A stretch of DNA of 64,000 bases from Diacronema lutheri (Eukaryota > Haptophyta > Pavlovophyceae > Pavlovales > Pavlovaceae), in the NCBI GenBank assembly GCA_019448385.1, contig JAGTXO010000004.1:496001-560000 (forward strand), in the 5' to 3' direction. Made by a program: the position numbers and the translations under genes. The notes below the pieces were generated by a model that saw only the letters and a list, made by a program, of their open reading frames with translations, had not been told where the DNA came from and made no database searches. Positions 8,817 through 18,800 of this stretch are shown one piece after another. How positions within the stretch are numbered: the first letter of the stretch is position 1; every line of letters starts with the position of its first letter.

Positions 8817-10931
8817 TTAGCGAATTTGAGCAAGAAGGACGAGCGCTTTTTGCAGATGCGCGATTGCGCGCTCGCGATCGCTGAAGGCGATCGCGCCAAC
8901 AGCAGACCGAGCTTCGCTCTGCGCATCGAAGACGGCGTAGATGTCGCTCAACGAGCTGCTGCCTGTACCGCCGCCGTTGCACGCCGCCGGCTCGCTGCGC
9001 GAAGACACGCCGGCAGCGAGCGTGAACGGTGCGGCCACAGGAGGCCAAGCAGCTGCATGCGCCGCGGCTCCGGCGGCAGATGAATCGGCAAGCGAGCATC
9101 CGTGCAGCTGCGCGCGCGTCTCAGCCTCTGGTCCGGGAGGGGGCTGCGCGAGCGCTCGCGCGCCGTTCGCAGTCAGCGATGGCGGAATCGCCCCCGATGC
9201 GCGCATGGCTGGCGCCAAATGGTGCTCGCCTGACCCGCTCCACAACCCCGCAGGTGCGCCATGGCTGGGCGGCTGCTGCTGCGACAGACGTGCGCACGTG
9301 CCGGCGCCAAAGAAAGCGCCACACTCGGGCGTCGGCGCAGAGCTGAGTGGGGCAGCAGACACTGACGGCGCCGCGTTAAACTGCGGCGGTGCTGCGTACG
9401 GCACGGAAGCGCCGGGCGATGGCGAGAGCATCGGCGCGTGCGGGACGTGCCCGGCAGCGCCCATCGTTGCTGCCGGGCAGGATGGCAGCATGGCGTCGAG
9501 GCCGGTTGGCGGGAGGGAATGCGCGCAGGCCAGCGGCGCATTGGGCGCGCGTGAGGAGGGCGCGCTGCTCACAGAGGCGGGCAAGTGCGCCGCAGCGGGG
9601 AAGTGCGGCTGCGGCGCGCCACCAAACGGAGACGGCGGGAGGTGGCTCGTGCCGAGCCCGGCAGGCGACAATGGCGCCACGGCCACGAGCGGTGGCGGCC
9701 TGTGGTAGCCCTCCTCGCGCGCCGGCGCGGGAGACGCTGGATGCCCAGCCGCCAGACCCGCGTTCGCCGTCGGCCATTCGCCGCCAGGCGCGTCGCCCGT
9801 CGCAGGCGCGTCGCCCGTCGTCCCCTGCTGCCCGCGCGCGCGCGAACGCATGGCAGCGGCGGACAATGGCTTCGCGACTCCACGCGTGACGGCCGCATCG
9901 GCGGAAGGCGGCAGCGCGCCCGGGATAGGCTCCCGCACCTCCGCGGGTGCCTCGCCCGGGCGTGGCGCCGCGAGGGTGGCGGGCGCGTGCGCGTTGGGAA
10001 TGGGCGAGAGGTGATCGTGCGCCCCACCGTGCGGCCAGTGCGCCGGAGCGGAGCCGGCCGAATGCGGCCCGATCGAGATACCGTGCGGCCCGGGCGCCAT
10101 TGCGTGCGCCGCCGGCGCGGCGGCGGTCGCGACCGGCTGCGAGTGGCAGTTGCTGGCTTCGCACGCCGTCGGTGGCTCCGTGGCTGCCGCCATGCGAGGT
10201 CTCAGCGAGCCGAGTCGCGAGCCGACCGTCCCGCGGTCGTTACCATCAACGCGGATGGTGTAGTACGCCTCGTCGGCGTCGCGGTGCACGCCGATCACCT
10301 CCGCCGTCGTGTAGAGCCCGTCGGCGGTGCTGTACACCGCGCTCTGCCCGACGGCGAGCTCGTGGTCCGTAGGCACGAATTCAAGCAGCCCGACGCCGGC
10401 GCCTGCGCCCGGCGCCGGCGCCAGTGCGGGCTGCGCCCGTGGTGTCGATGTCCCTTGGGCGGCGTCGAGCTGCCGCGAGCGAGCGAGCGCCGCGCACCTG
10501 CGGATATCCTGCGCGCGGCATCGCGCGAACATCTCGCGCTCGGCGAGCGCTTCGTCGGTTTGCGCGCCGTCGCGAGCGTACTGCCTGCTCGCCTCAAGCA
10601 CGAGCGACGCGGCGTAGAAGGCTTGCGCGACGTTGAGGTCGCTGTTGCCGGGGAAATCAGCGCCGGACGCGTTGGCCATGAGCTGCTCCGCGAATGACGT
10701 GCACGCTGGCTGCAGCTCGACGCCGTGGAGTGCGGCCTCGTCGGTCGCGATCCGCGCGTCGAGCGCCTGCGCCCACCGCTCGCCGCCGGGCGGAACGCCG
10801 AGCTCGCGCGCAGTGCGCGCGGCCCACGAGAGGCATGCGAGCGAGACCGCGGGCGCGTGCTCGTGCAGCTCCCTCGCGCGGTCAAGGAACGGTTGCACCG
10901 CCTCCAGGCCGCGTGCGGCTTCGAACTCCAT
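8817..10931 (-). CDS. VTA1: ESCRT-associated VTA1/LIP5 protein with long disordered middle
   Basis: VTA1/LIP5 activates the AAA-ATPase Vps4 in ESCRT-III disassembly on endosomes. The predicted protein has 704 residues in one exon. The N-terminal domain matches the family: VQPFLDRARELHEHAPAVSL near residues 12–31 and DLNVAQAFYAASLVLEASRQ near 105–125. The C-terminus ends with AFSDRERAIAHLQKALVLLA, the Vta1 C-terminal Vps4-binding motif. Between them lie about 500 residues rich in Pro, Ala, Ser and His with no domain, plus a possible Tudor/agenet-like stretch (VGQSAVYSTADGLYTTAEVIG, near residues 180–220). The start at 10931 was chosen because the conserved domain begins there and the kinase gene starts 51 bases away. 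Confidence 0.85.
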   Translation of the reverse strand: MEFEAARGLEAVQPFLDRARELHEHAPAVSLACLSWAARTARELGVPPGGERWAQALDARIATDEAALHGVELQPACTSFAEQLMANASGADFPGNSDLNVAQAFYAASLVLEASRQYARDGAQTDEALAEREMFARCRAQDIRRCAALARSRQLDAAQGTSTPRAQPALAPAPGAGAGVGLLEFVPTDHELAVGQSAVYSTADGLYTTAEVIGVHRDADEAYYTIRVDGNDRGTVGSRLGSLRPRMAAATEPPTACEASNCHSQPVATAAAPAAHAMAPGPHGISIGPHSAGSAPAHWPHGGAHDHLSPIPNAHAPATLAAPRPGEAPAEVREPIPGALPPSADAAVTRGVAKPLSAAAMRSRARGQQGTTGDAPATGDAPGGEWPTANAGLAAGHPASPAPAREEGYHRPPPLVAVAPLSPAGLGTSHLPPSPFGGAPQPHFPAAAHLPASVSSAPSSRAPNAPLACAHSLPPTGLDAMLPSCPAATMGAAGHVPHAPMLSPSPGASVPYAAPPQFNAAPSVSAAPLSSAPTPECGAFFGAGTCARLSQQQPPSHGAPAGLWSGSGEHHLAPAMRASGAIPPSLTANGARALAQPPPGPEAETRAQLHGCSLADSSAAGAAAHAAAWPPVAAPFTLAAGVSSRSEPAACNGGGTGSSSLSDIYAVFDAQSEARSAVGAIAFSDRERAIAHLQKALVLLAQIR

Positions 10932-10982
10932 CGTGCCGTCGGCGTCGGGGTCGGCGGAAAGGCGTCCACGGCTGAATCGGCG
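10932..10982. promoter_or_regulatory. 51-bp divergent start-to-start region, VTA1 / kinase
   Basis: Only 51 bases lie between the VTA1 and kinase start codons, so both promoters and leaders must overlap this gap and the opposing gene bodies. I see no TATA box. The same 51-base spacing recurs at 48075–48125. Confidence 0.4.
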
Positions 10983-12302
10983 ATGTTGAGGGCCGTCACA
11001 TGTGCCAGCCGTCGTGGGCTGGCGCGAGGGCTCGCGGCGTTCGCGGGTGGCGCGGCGTGCAGCCTGCTCGCGCGCGAGGAGCGGGGCGCGCAGTGCTTGA
11101 GTGTGTTGAGCGCAGCTCCAAAGGGCGCGCCAAAGGACGCGCCGGTGACCAAGGGCGCCGGCACGGATGCGCTCGCGAGCAGGTATGTGCTGCACGAGGT
11201 CCTGGGCCGCGGCCGCTTCGGCGTCGTGCACCGCGGCACGCTCAAGGCGACGGGAGAGCAGGTGGCGATCAAGATCCTGCCCAAATCGTCCTCCGCCGCC
11301 GCCGCTCCGCTCCTCGACGAGGCCGAGCTGATGCGCGCGCTCTTTTGGCACCCGCACGTTGTCAACTTGCTCGACTCGTTCGAGACCGCCGAGAGCCTCG
11401 TGCTTGTGATGGACCTGTGCAGCGGTGGCGAGCTCTTCGACAGGGTGGTCGCCATGGGGAGCTACACCGAGGCGGACGCGAGCGAGGTCATGCGCTACGT
11501 GATGAGCGCCATTGCGCACTGCCATAGCCGCGGCGTCGCGCACCGCGACCTCAAGCCGGAGAACATCATGCTCGCATCGCAGGACACGGCGGTCGACGTG
11601 CGCATCTGCGACTTTGGGCTGGCGCAGCACATCGAGCCGGGCAAGCCGCTGCGAGGCAAGGTTGGCACCGTCGGATACGCTGCGCCCGAGATGCTGCGCG
11701 GCGACCCGCCGACCTACTCGCCGCGCGTCGACGAGTACGCGGTAGGCGTGATCCTGTTCATCCTCCTAGGCGGGTACCACCCGTTCGACCCGGACTGCGC
11801 GGCGGATGACGAGACGATCACGCGGCGGGTGAAGCGCGGGCAGTGGGGCTTCCACGACGATTCCTGGAAGTCAATCTCAGAATCCGCAAAGGGCCTCCTT
11901 CGAAAGCTGCTCGCGGCGGACCCAAAAGATCGGATCTCGGCGGCGGACGCGCTTGAACACCCCTGGCTGCGCGGCGACGCGGCGTCGGACAAGCCGCTGC
12001 TCAAGAGCGCGGCGCGTCTCGCCGAGTACAACGAGGCGCGCGGTGCGTGGCGCGAGGCGACGCGCGCCGCGATCAACCGCGAGGGCCTGTCCACTGCCGA
12101 CCGGCGCAGCGCGCTTGCGGCCGCGTTCCGACTCATCGACGCGAACGGCGACGGGCAAATCTGCCGAAAGGAGCTCACCGTCTTCCTCAACCGGGTCGAG
12201 GCGCGCGCGTCGCCAGCGGAGATTGACAAGATGCTCTCGCAGGGCGACATTGACGGCGATGGCTTGATCAGCGAGGCCGAGTTCATCGCGATGAACCTCT
12301 GA
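10983..12302 (+). CDS. CaMK/CDPK-like serine/threonine kinase with two EF-hands
   Basis: 439 residues, single exon. A basic, Arg/Ala-rich leader (about 1–60) could be an organelle presequence. The kinase domain (about 70–340) has the glycine loop GRGRFGVV, the VAIK lysine, HRDLKPEN (near residue 188), DFGL (near 210) and YAAPE in place of the usual SPE/APE context. Two canonical EF-hands follow: DANGDGQICRKE (near 385) and DIDGDGLISEAE (near 423). CDPKs normally have four EF-hands. Two, with a short linker, recall CCaMK-like or reduced CDPK forms. The protein probably responds to calcium. Substrate unknown. The leader may instead be a translated 5' region if the true start is a later Met, but none is nearby in frame. 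Confidence 0.85.
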   Translation: MLRAVTCASRRGLARGLAAFAGGAACSLLAREERGAQCLSVLSAAPKGAPKDAPVTKGAGTDALASRYVLHEVLGRGRFGVVHRGTLKATGEQVAIKILPKSSSAAAAPLLDEAELMRALFWHPHVVNLLDSFETAESLVLVMDLCSGGELFDRVVAMGSYTEADASEVMRYVMSAIAHCHSRGVAHRDLKPENIMLASQDTAVDVRICDFGLAQHIEPGKPLRGKVGTVGYAAPEMLRGDPPTYSPRVDEYAVGVILFILLGGYHPFDPDCAADDETITRRVKRGQWGFHDDSWKSISESAKGLLRKLLAADPKDRISAADALEHPWLRGDAASDKPLLKSAARLAEYNEARGAWREATRAAINREGLSTADRRSALAAAFRLIDANGDGQICRKELTVFLNRVEARASPAEIDKMLSQGDIDGDGLISEAEFIAMNL

Positions 12303-12426
12303 GTCCGAGCCCACGGCCTCGCCAGAGGCGCGGGAGCGATCGGCGCTTGGCAAGGGCGACGCCGCCAAGGCGCCTTTTTTCTCTTCTCATGAAGCCCTGC
12401 TGCTGGGCCCTTTTCGTCGTGAAATA

Positions 12427-13619
12427 ATGGGGTCGGGGCTGCGTGGCCGACGTCATGCGGTGCTCCTCGCGACGATGGTCGCGTGCGGCGCGGCGCTTCG
12501 CGCGGACGTGGGCCTGCGCGCCGCGGCCGCGGCGAGACGATACGGCGCGTGCCGGGCGGCGGCCGTGATGAGCACCCGCGGGGACGGCCTGCCGTGCGGA
12601 TCGCTGGTCGCGCTGATCACGCCGATGTTTGCCGACGGGTCGGTCGACGAGGACGCGCTGCGCGCGCTCTATCGATGGCACATCGACTGCGGCACGGATG
12701 GTTTAGTGGTGCTCGGCACTACCGGCGAGGCCTCCACCCTCTCGCCCGCCGAACGGCTCAACGTGCTGCGCATCACGCAGGAGGAGGCGGTGGGCAAGCT
12801 GCCCGTGGTGATCGGCACCGGCGCGATCCAGCCCGCGGCCGCGATCAAGATGGGCGAGGAGGCGGCGGCGCACGGCGCGAACGGTGTGCTCGTGGTCACG
12901 CCCTATTATGTGAAGCCCACGCAGAAGGGGCTGATCAAGTATTACGAGCACATCGCCGATAACTCGCCCCTTCCGCTCGTGCTCTACAACGTGCCGTCGC
13001 GCACCGGCGTCGACATGACGCCAATCACGGTCGGCGCGCTGAGCCAACACCCGCGCATCGTAGGGGTCAAGGTCTGCGCGCGTCACCCTGCGCCACGACA
13101 TCGCCGCTTCGCCCGCCGGTTCTCCGCGCGCGCGCGCGAGTGGCGAGCGCCTCACGCCGCCGCGCACCGCGGCACCGCGCCACGCCGCGCCATGCCACGC
13201 CGCGCCGGCGCGCGCGCTTGCAGGAAGCGACCGGCGATGTGATGCGCGTCGCGCCGTTGCGCGAGCTGTGCGGCCCCGACTTTCTGCTGTACAGCGGCGA
13301 CGACGGCACCGCCGTTGATTTTGTCCTCGCGGGCGGTGACGGCACGATTTCGGTGACGAGTAACGTTGCACCCTCCATGAACCGCGAGGTGATGGCGTGC
13401 GCGCGGATCGGCGATGCGACGCGCGCGCGCGAGCTGAATGCGCAGCTCGAGCTGCTGCACAGGCGCCTCTTTCTGCAGCCCAATCCCATCCCCGTCAAGT
13501 GGGCGCTCGAGCGCATGGGCAGGGCCGGGCCAGGCATTCGGCTCCCACTCACGCAGCTCGAGCCCGAGTTCCACATGCCGCTCGCGGAGGCGATGGACGT
13601 CGCGGGCCTGCTCTCCTGA
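12427..13619 (+). CDS. dapA: 4-hydroxy-tetrahydrodipicolinate synthase, plastid-type presequence
   Basis: Condenses pyruvate and aspartate semialdehyde, the first committed step of lysine synthesis by the diaminopimelate route. Exons 12427–13071 and 13224–13619 (GT–AG, 152-nt intron, phase 0) give 346 residues. The body has LVALITPMF, GTTGEAST (pyruvate-binding), YNVPSRTG with the catalytic Tyr, and IVGVK ending exon 1. That lysine is the Schiff-base residue and the intron follows it directly, with EATGDV continuing in exon 2. The first 45 residues comprise a hydrophobic segment (AVLLATMVACGAAL) and then an Arg/Ala-rich stretch before MSTRGDGLPCG. This is a bipartite signal-plus-transit shape as used for import into secondary plastids. 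Confidence 0.93.
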
Positions 13620-13806
13620 GCCAGCACCTCGCCCGCTCGCCCGAACCGCACTCTTAGCCGCATCCCGCAGGCCAACGCGTGCGCCTTCAGGGCTGCCTGC
13701 GCGAGCTGCCGGCTGGCCGTCCGCGAGCAGGCGCCTCGAGCCCCGGATGTCCGCCATGTCAGTCGGTGGCATGGGCGTTCGCAAGAGCGAGGGCGTCCGC
13801 GTGCGC

Positions 13807-13926
13807 GCACGTTGCCGTCCACCCATCGACGGAGGTGCTCGCACACGGCCACGCCGTAATCCAACGAGACGCAAGACATTGACCATCTCTCAGACACTCG
13901 TGAGGCCAGGTGCGGCGCCAAAGTCA
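13807..13926. repeat. Left copy of a 120-bp direct repeat
   Basis: Aligns without gaps to 46411–46530, 32,604 bases away, in the same orientation, with about five mismatches in 120 bases. Here it spans the 3' flank and the last 12 codons of the thioredoxin/EF-hand gene (minus strand). The other copy lies just beyond the methyltransferase stop codon. Similarity fades over a further 20–25 bases past 13926. The rest of the 13620–13889 gap holds nothing else I can name. Confidence 0.9.
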
Positions 13927-15480
13927 ACCCTGCCGCCGACATCGCCTGCAAACCCAGCCATCTCAACGGCCGGCCCAGCCGTACCGGCCTTGTGCGCGCC
14001 CGGCGCAGCCGGCGCCTCGGCGCGCTCGGCGGCGAGCGTGCGCAGGCGGTCGTAAAGCTGCGCAAACTCTACGAAATCGAGCTCGGCGCCATCGCCCGGC
14101 ATGCGCCCGCTCACGCGGCAGACCGTGTGCAGATCGGTCTGCAGCCCCGCGCGCACGAGGCATCCGACGATTTCGTCCATCGGAACGAAGCCAAAGTTTT
14201 GAACATCGCTTTCAGCGAAGATGGCGAGCAACCGCCTGCGTTCCGGGTCGCGCGGCTGGAGGAGCTGGCGGCACTGCGAGCAGAGCACGCAGAACTCGGC
14301 AAAGTCAAGCGCGTTGTCCCCGTCCACGTCGTGCTTCCGGAAGAGCGCGAGCGTGCCCTCGGAAACGGGCAGGCCGAGCGCACGGAATGCGCCGAGCAGC
14401 TCGCCCAGCCCGACTGAGCCCGAACGGTCGCGGTCGGCGGAGCGGAAGGCTTGCACGAGGTCCTCCGGGCGCAGCTCGACGCGCTGATTCAGCCGGCTGC
14501 TCGCCGCTCGTCTCTTCGCCTGCTCGCGCGCCCAGCACGTCGGGTCATCGATGCCGCAGAGCTTCAAAACCGTTGCAGGTTCGTCAGCATGCGCAATCAC
14601 GTCGACGACGGCGTTGGTGCGCACGACGCGGCCGCTCTTCGCGTCGACGACGACGAGGGATGGCACGCCGCGCAGCTCGTACTGCGCGCACGCGCGCGCC
14701 GTCTGCGCGTGCGGCAGCACTGCCCACTCAACCGGCAGCGCGGCGCGCGCGGCCATGGCCTCCTCGGCCGATCCGGTGACCGAAACGGCGAGAATGCCCA
14801 GGTCAAGGCCAAGGCCCGCCGTGAGGCACCTGTCGAGGCGTCGCACAAATTTTTGCGACAGCTCGCTCTGTTCCGAGAAGAAAAGGATGCCCACCAAGCG
14901 CACGCGCCGCGCGAACGCGGCGGTCGCCGGCCGCGCGACGCCGGCGGCGGACAGCACTTCCTTGCCGAGGCTCGTTGTGACCCAGCCTCCCAGCTGCGGA
15001 GGCCCCGTGCGCGGCTCGGCGTGCTCAGGCCAAGGTATGCTGATGTGCTGCTGGAAGGCGACTGCGGTCGTCGTTGCGTACATGTGCAGCGCTCCTCTGA
15101 AGACAAACTCCTTCGCGCCGTTGACGAGGACTGTCACGCGAGACGGGTCCGCTTCGTCCGCGGCGTGGAAGGAGAGGTAGTGCTTCCCCACCTGCAGGGT
15201 AAAGTTTTGGCCCCCATACTTTGCAATGACGGCCGCCGCATCGACAAAGCCGCCGTTGACGAGGAGCACGAGGTCGGACCTTAGGTGTGTGAACGTCCAA
15301 TTCCTCATTGTCCCCATCGTGTGCAATTTGAATTCTCCGTCCGGAGCCCGACTCAGCCCCGGAGCCGTGTCAGTCGGTGGCGTCGCCAGAGCGAGGGCGT
15401 CCGTATAGATGGTCAAGCCAAATCCGATCAGGGGCACGATCGCGCCCCGAGTGCAGCGCGGGCCGTTCGGAAGGACGTCC
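13890..15480 (-). CDS. Thioredoxin-fold (nucleoredoxin-like) protein with C-terminal EF-hands; 5' end unresolved
   Basis: The frame reads from about 15.48 kb to a stop at 13890–13892, roughly 530 residues. Order: a hydrophobic segment (AIVPLIGFGLTIYTDALALA), a region with YGGQNFTLQVGKHYLSFHA, then a thioredoxin-like domain (RLVGILFFSEQSELSQKFV, QYELRGVPSLVVVDAKSGR) lacking a CxxC motif. After it come EF-hand loops DRDRSGSVGLGE and DVDGDNALDFAE and two degenerate ones. A calcium-responsive, non-redox thioredoxin-fold protein is the best reading. The last codons lie in the 120-bp repeat, so the C-terminus may have been changed by it. The start codon lies in an upstream exon that I could not identify. 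The open frame continues upstream but becomes Arg/Ala noise antisense-shifted to the Fanzor tail. Confidence 0.6.
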
Positions 15481-15807
15481 TTGTGAGGGAGCTCTTCGCG
15501 TTTGGCGAGCGGGGGAGCACGACGCGCAGCGTTGCTGCGGCGGCGTGCGGGCGGCGAGCAGCGGTCGGGCTGCTCGCGACGAGGCCGGAGCAGACGGCGC
15601 CGTGGCCGCCGGCGCAGGTGACGCGCGCCGACGAGCCGTAGCGAGCGTCCGTGATCCGCACGGCGGTTGGAGCGGGCCGGCTGGTGCGGCGCGCTCGGCC
15701 ACGGGTGGCGGCGTGCACGGTCGTGCCGCGCGCGGCACGCGTCGCCAGCCGCGCGCGACCTGGGCAGAGCCCGCAAAGCGTCGACCGCTGCGCGGCTCGG
15801 CCGTGCG
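15481..15807. other. Gap between the Fanzor stop and the thioredoxin/EF-hand gene
   Basis: About 330 bases with no convincing coding exon. It may contain the missing 5' exon or promoter of the thioredoxin/EF-hand gene. It is also where, by analogy with Fanzor and TnpB loci, a guide RNA transcribed from the Fanzor 3' flank would lie. I see no distinctive structure that proves either. Confidence 0.3.
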
Positions 15808-18800
15808 TCAACGCCGGCCGCGCTTCGGCCCGCGCGCGCTGCCGCCGCCGGCACTGGCGCTGGCAGCTCCGCGGGCGGGGGTGCGGGCGCGAGAGCCGCC
15901 GCCGCCACCGCCGCCGCGCCCGCCGCCGTCGTCGCCACCGCCGTCGCCGCCGCCGCCTCCCCCGCCGTCATCGTCGTCGTCGCCGCCGCCGCCTCCGTCG
16001 CCGTCGCCGTCGCCGTCGCCCTCGCCGCCGCCGCCGTCGCCGCTGCCATCGTCGTCGTCGTCGTCGTCGCCCTCGTCGTCGCCCTCGTCGTCGCCGTCGC
16101 ACTCGTCGTCGCAGTCGTCGCCCTCGCCGTGCACCATGCGCTCCTCACGCTCCCACACCTCGCCGCGCGCCCACCAGGCGAGCACGAGGGCAAAGCGCTC
16201 AGGCGTCGACGTGGTGTCGCGCCCGGCCGCGTGCGCCGCCATGTCGTGCACGTCGTAGAAGATGTTGCGCGCGGCGTTGTAGTCGCGGTGCACGGGCTTC
16301 TTGCCGCCGTTGCACGCCGGGCAGATGACGAGCGCGTGCACCGTGCGCGTGCCGCCCTTTGCCACGGGCAGGCGCGGGTTCTGCGCGAGCTCCGCGCCGC
16401 AGCGCTGCAGCCTGCCGCCCTTGGCGAGCCGCGGCATCGAGCAGTGCATCGACGTGTACGGCTCGGGCACGAAGACGGCCGCGACGCCGCGCCGCCGCAG
16501 CTCGCGCAGCAGCCCCACCTGGAAGGCGGGCGGCGCGCCCTTGGGCTGCGCGCCCTTGTGGTCGCGCAGCCACTTGCCCACGCACACGAGCAGCCGGTCG
16601 CGCGTCACGCCGTCGACACAGTGCGCCGCGATGAGCGCCTCGGCGACGCGCGCCGCGTTGGACCGCCCGCCGCTGTCGCGCCGCCAGCGCTCCTTCCGGC
16701 GCGCCGGCGCGTCGTACACGTGCTCGGCGGCGCGCTCGCGCACCCGCGCGCTCTCGCGGTGGAAGGCGATGTATTTGCCCGCGTCGAGCACCTTGGCGCT
16801 GTGCGCCTCGCCAAGCCGCGCCTCGTCCGCCTCCACGCTGAACTCCTCGCCGCGCCCGTCGGTGCGCACGCGCCGCCGCGCCGCGTTGGTCTTGGCCGTC
16901 TCGCGCGCAAAGCCCGCGGCGCGCGCGCGCGCGCGCTGCGTGAACTGCCGCCAGACGGCCGCCCGCCCGACGTGCGCAGAGTAGGTGGTGATGTTGCCCA
17001 TGTTCGGGTCGGCCGCGACGACGACCGCCGCCTCGACGTCGATCGCCCGCCGCAGCTCGGAGCCGAGCGCGACGGCGATGCGCCCGTCCGGCCGGCGCCA
17101 GCGGTGCAGGACGCCCGAGCCGCCGGCCGGCGCCTGCGCCTTCGGCACGAGGACGGTCCCGACGGCGTGCACGGCGACGCCATCTGTCACCACCGACTTG
17201 ACGGGCTGCCGGCCCGGGAGCGGCACGCGCGGCAGCGGCGCGAGGCCAACCCACGAGCGCCGCGCGTGCCACGGCAGATCGGCCGGCGGCCGCTCGCGCC
17301 CGGCGTAGTCGAAGACGCGGTTGGAGATGTCGAAGCGCGTCGCAAAGACCGCGTACCTGACGCGCACGTCCGACATCGGCGGGGTGTTGCCGTTTGTGCC
17401 TGTCCACTTGATCGGCTCGCCATCGTGGTCGCGCAGGTCCAGCGCCTTGAGCCGCGCGCGCAGCTCCTTGCGCTCGTCATCCGAAAGCGTCACCCAGATG
17501 GCGCTCGCGGCGAGGCGCACGTTGCGCGGCACCTGCGCGCAGCGCGCGGCGCGCGAGCGCGCGGGCGCGTGACCAACCTGGCCGCGGGGCGGCGCGCACG
17601 GCGGCGGCGCGCGCGCTTGGGCGCTCGGCGGCGGCAGCGGCAGCCACGCCTCGCGCGCACATTGTGCGTGCGCAGCGGCGCCACATTGTACCGCGGCGGC
17701 CGTCCGGTCAGCTGCGTGTGGATGTGCGCGAGCCGGCAGAGCAGCGCCTGCCCCTCGGCCACGTGCTGCAGGGTGCGGATCTGCACGAGGAAGTAGCGCG
17801 TCGTGTGCCGGTCGTAGTTCCACCTTTTCGTGGGCGTGCACTTGTAGTCGATCTTGTGGAGGACCATGTCGGGCAGGTGGCGGTCGAGCGCGGCGGGGCA
17901 GCCGACGCGCGCGCCCTCCACGTCGCCGCGCAGCAGCCGCTCGCACAGCTCGCGCACGCGCGCGTTTCGCTGCATCTCGGGCAGCGCGACGAGCGCCTCG
18001 TCGCGCTCGACTGCCGCGCGGACGACGTCGCGGAGCAGCCCGTTCACGACGCGCGATGGGTGCATCAGGCACGCGGTGGACACCTGCGTCGCCTCCGCCT
18101 CGAGGATCTCCGTGAGGCCCACCGCGCAGACGGGCTGGACGCCCTCGGCCATCTCGCCGACGGCGCGCGCCGTCGCCGCCTTGGTCTGCGCGGCGGCTTG
18201 CTCGGCGGGCTTGCCTCGGGGCGCTGCACCGTACGTGCTCTCGTCCTTGTGCCAGCCGATGGCCGAGAAGATCGCACGGACGGATCCCTTGTCCATCGTG
18301 GTCGACGTGTGCACGCTGGTCGACGGGCCGCCCGACGCCGCGCCGACGGCCTGCGCGCTCGCCACCGCAGCCTCGTCGCGCACCACCTTGTTGATGACGC
18401 GGTACGCCTGTGTCGTGAGCCTGTGCACGGCCGCCGCGATGCGCCGCAGCTCCTTCCGCGCACCGGGCTGCGCCGTCACCGCCTGCGGCCCCGCGTTGAG
18501 CGTCGAGCGCTTGACCACGAAGCCCGGGAGCACGCTGCCGCGCGTGCGCGCCGTCGCGCCGCCGGCGGCGCGCGCGCTCGGCGCAGCGGGCTCGTCCACG
18601 CGCGCGCGCTCGACGCCGCGCGCGCGGGGAACGCTCGGCGCGCGCGCGCCCGCGGCGTCGCGCGCGCTCGCGGCGGCACCCGCCGCGGCGCGCTTGCCCG
18701 CGGCGCCCGACTCGCCGTGCGCGCGAAGCGGCGCCGACGCCAATGCCGACGCCGCGCCCGCGCCGCCGCTGCCGCTGCCCGATCCGCCCGCGCGCCGCTT

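Noticed and set aside
13750-13802. Second short similarity between 13.76–13.80 and 15.37–15.40 kb (TGTCAGTCGGTGGC and AGAGCGAGGGCGTCCG)
   Set aside because: Real but only about 40 bases with gaps; could not be tied to a gene or element boundary.
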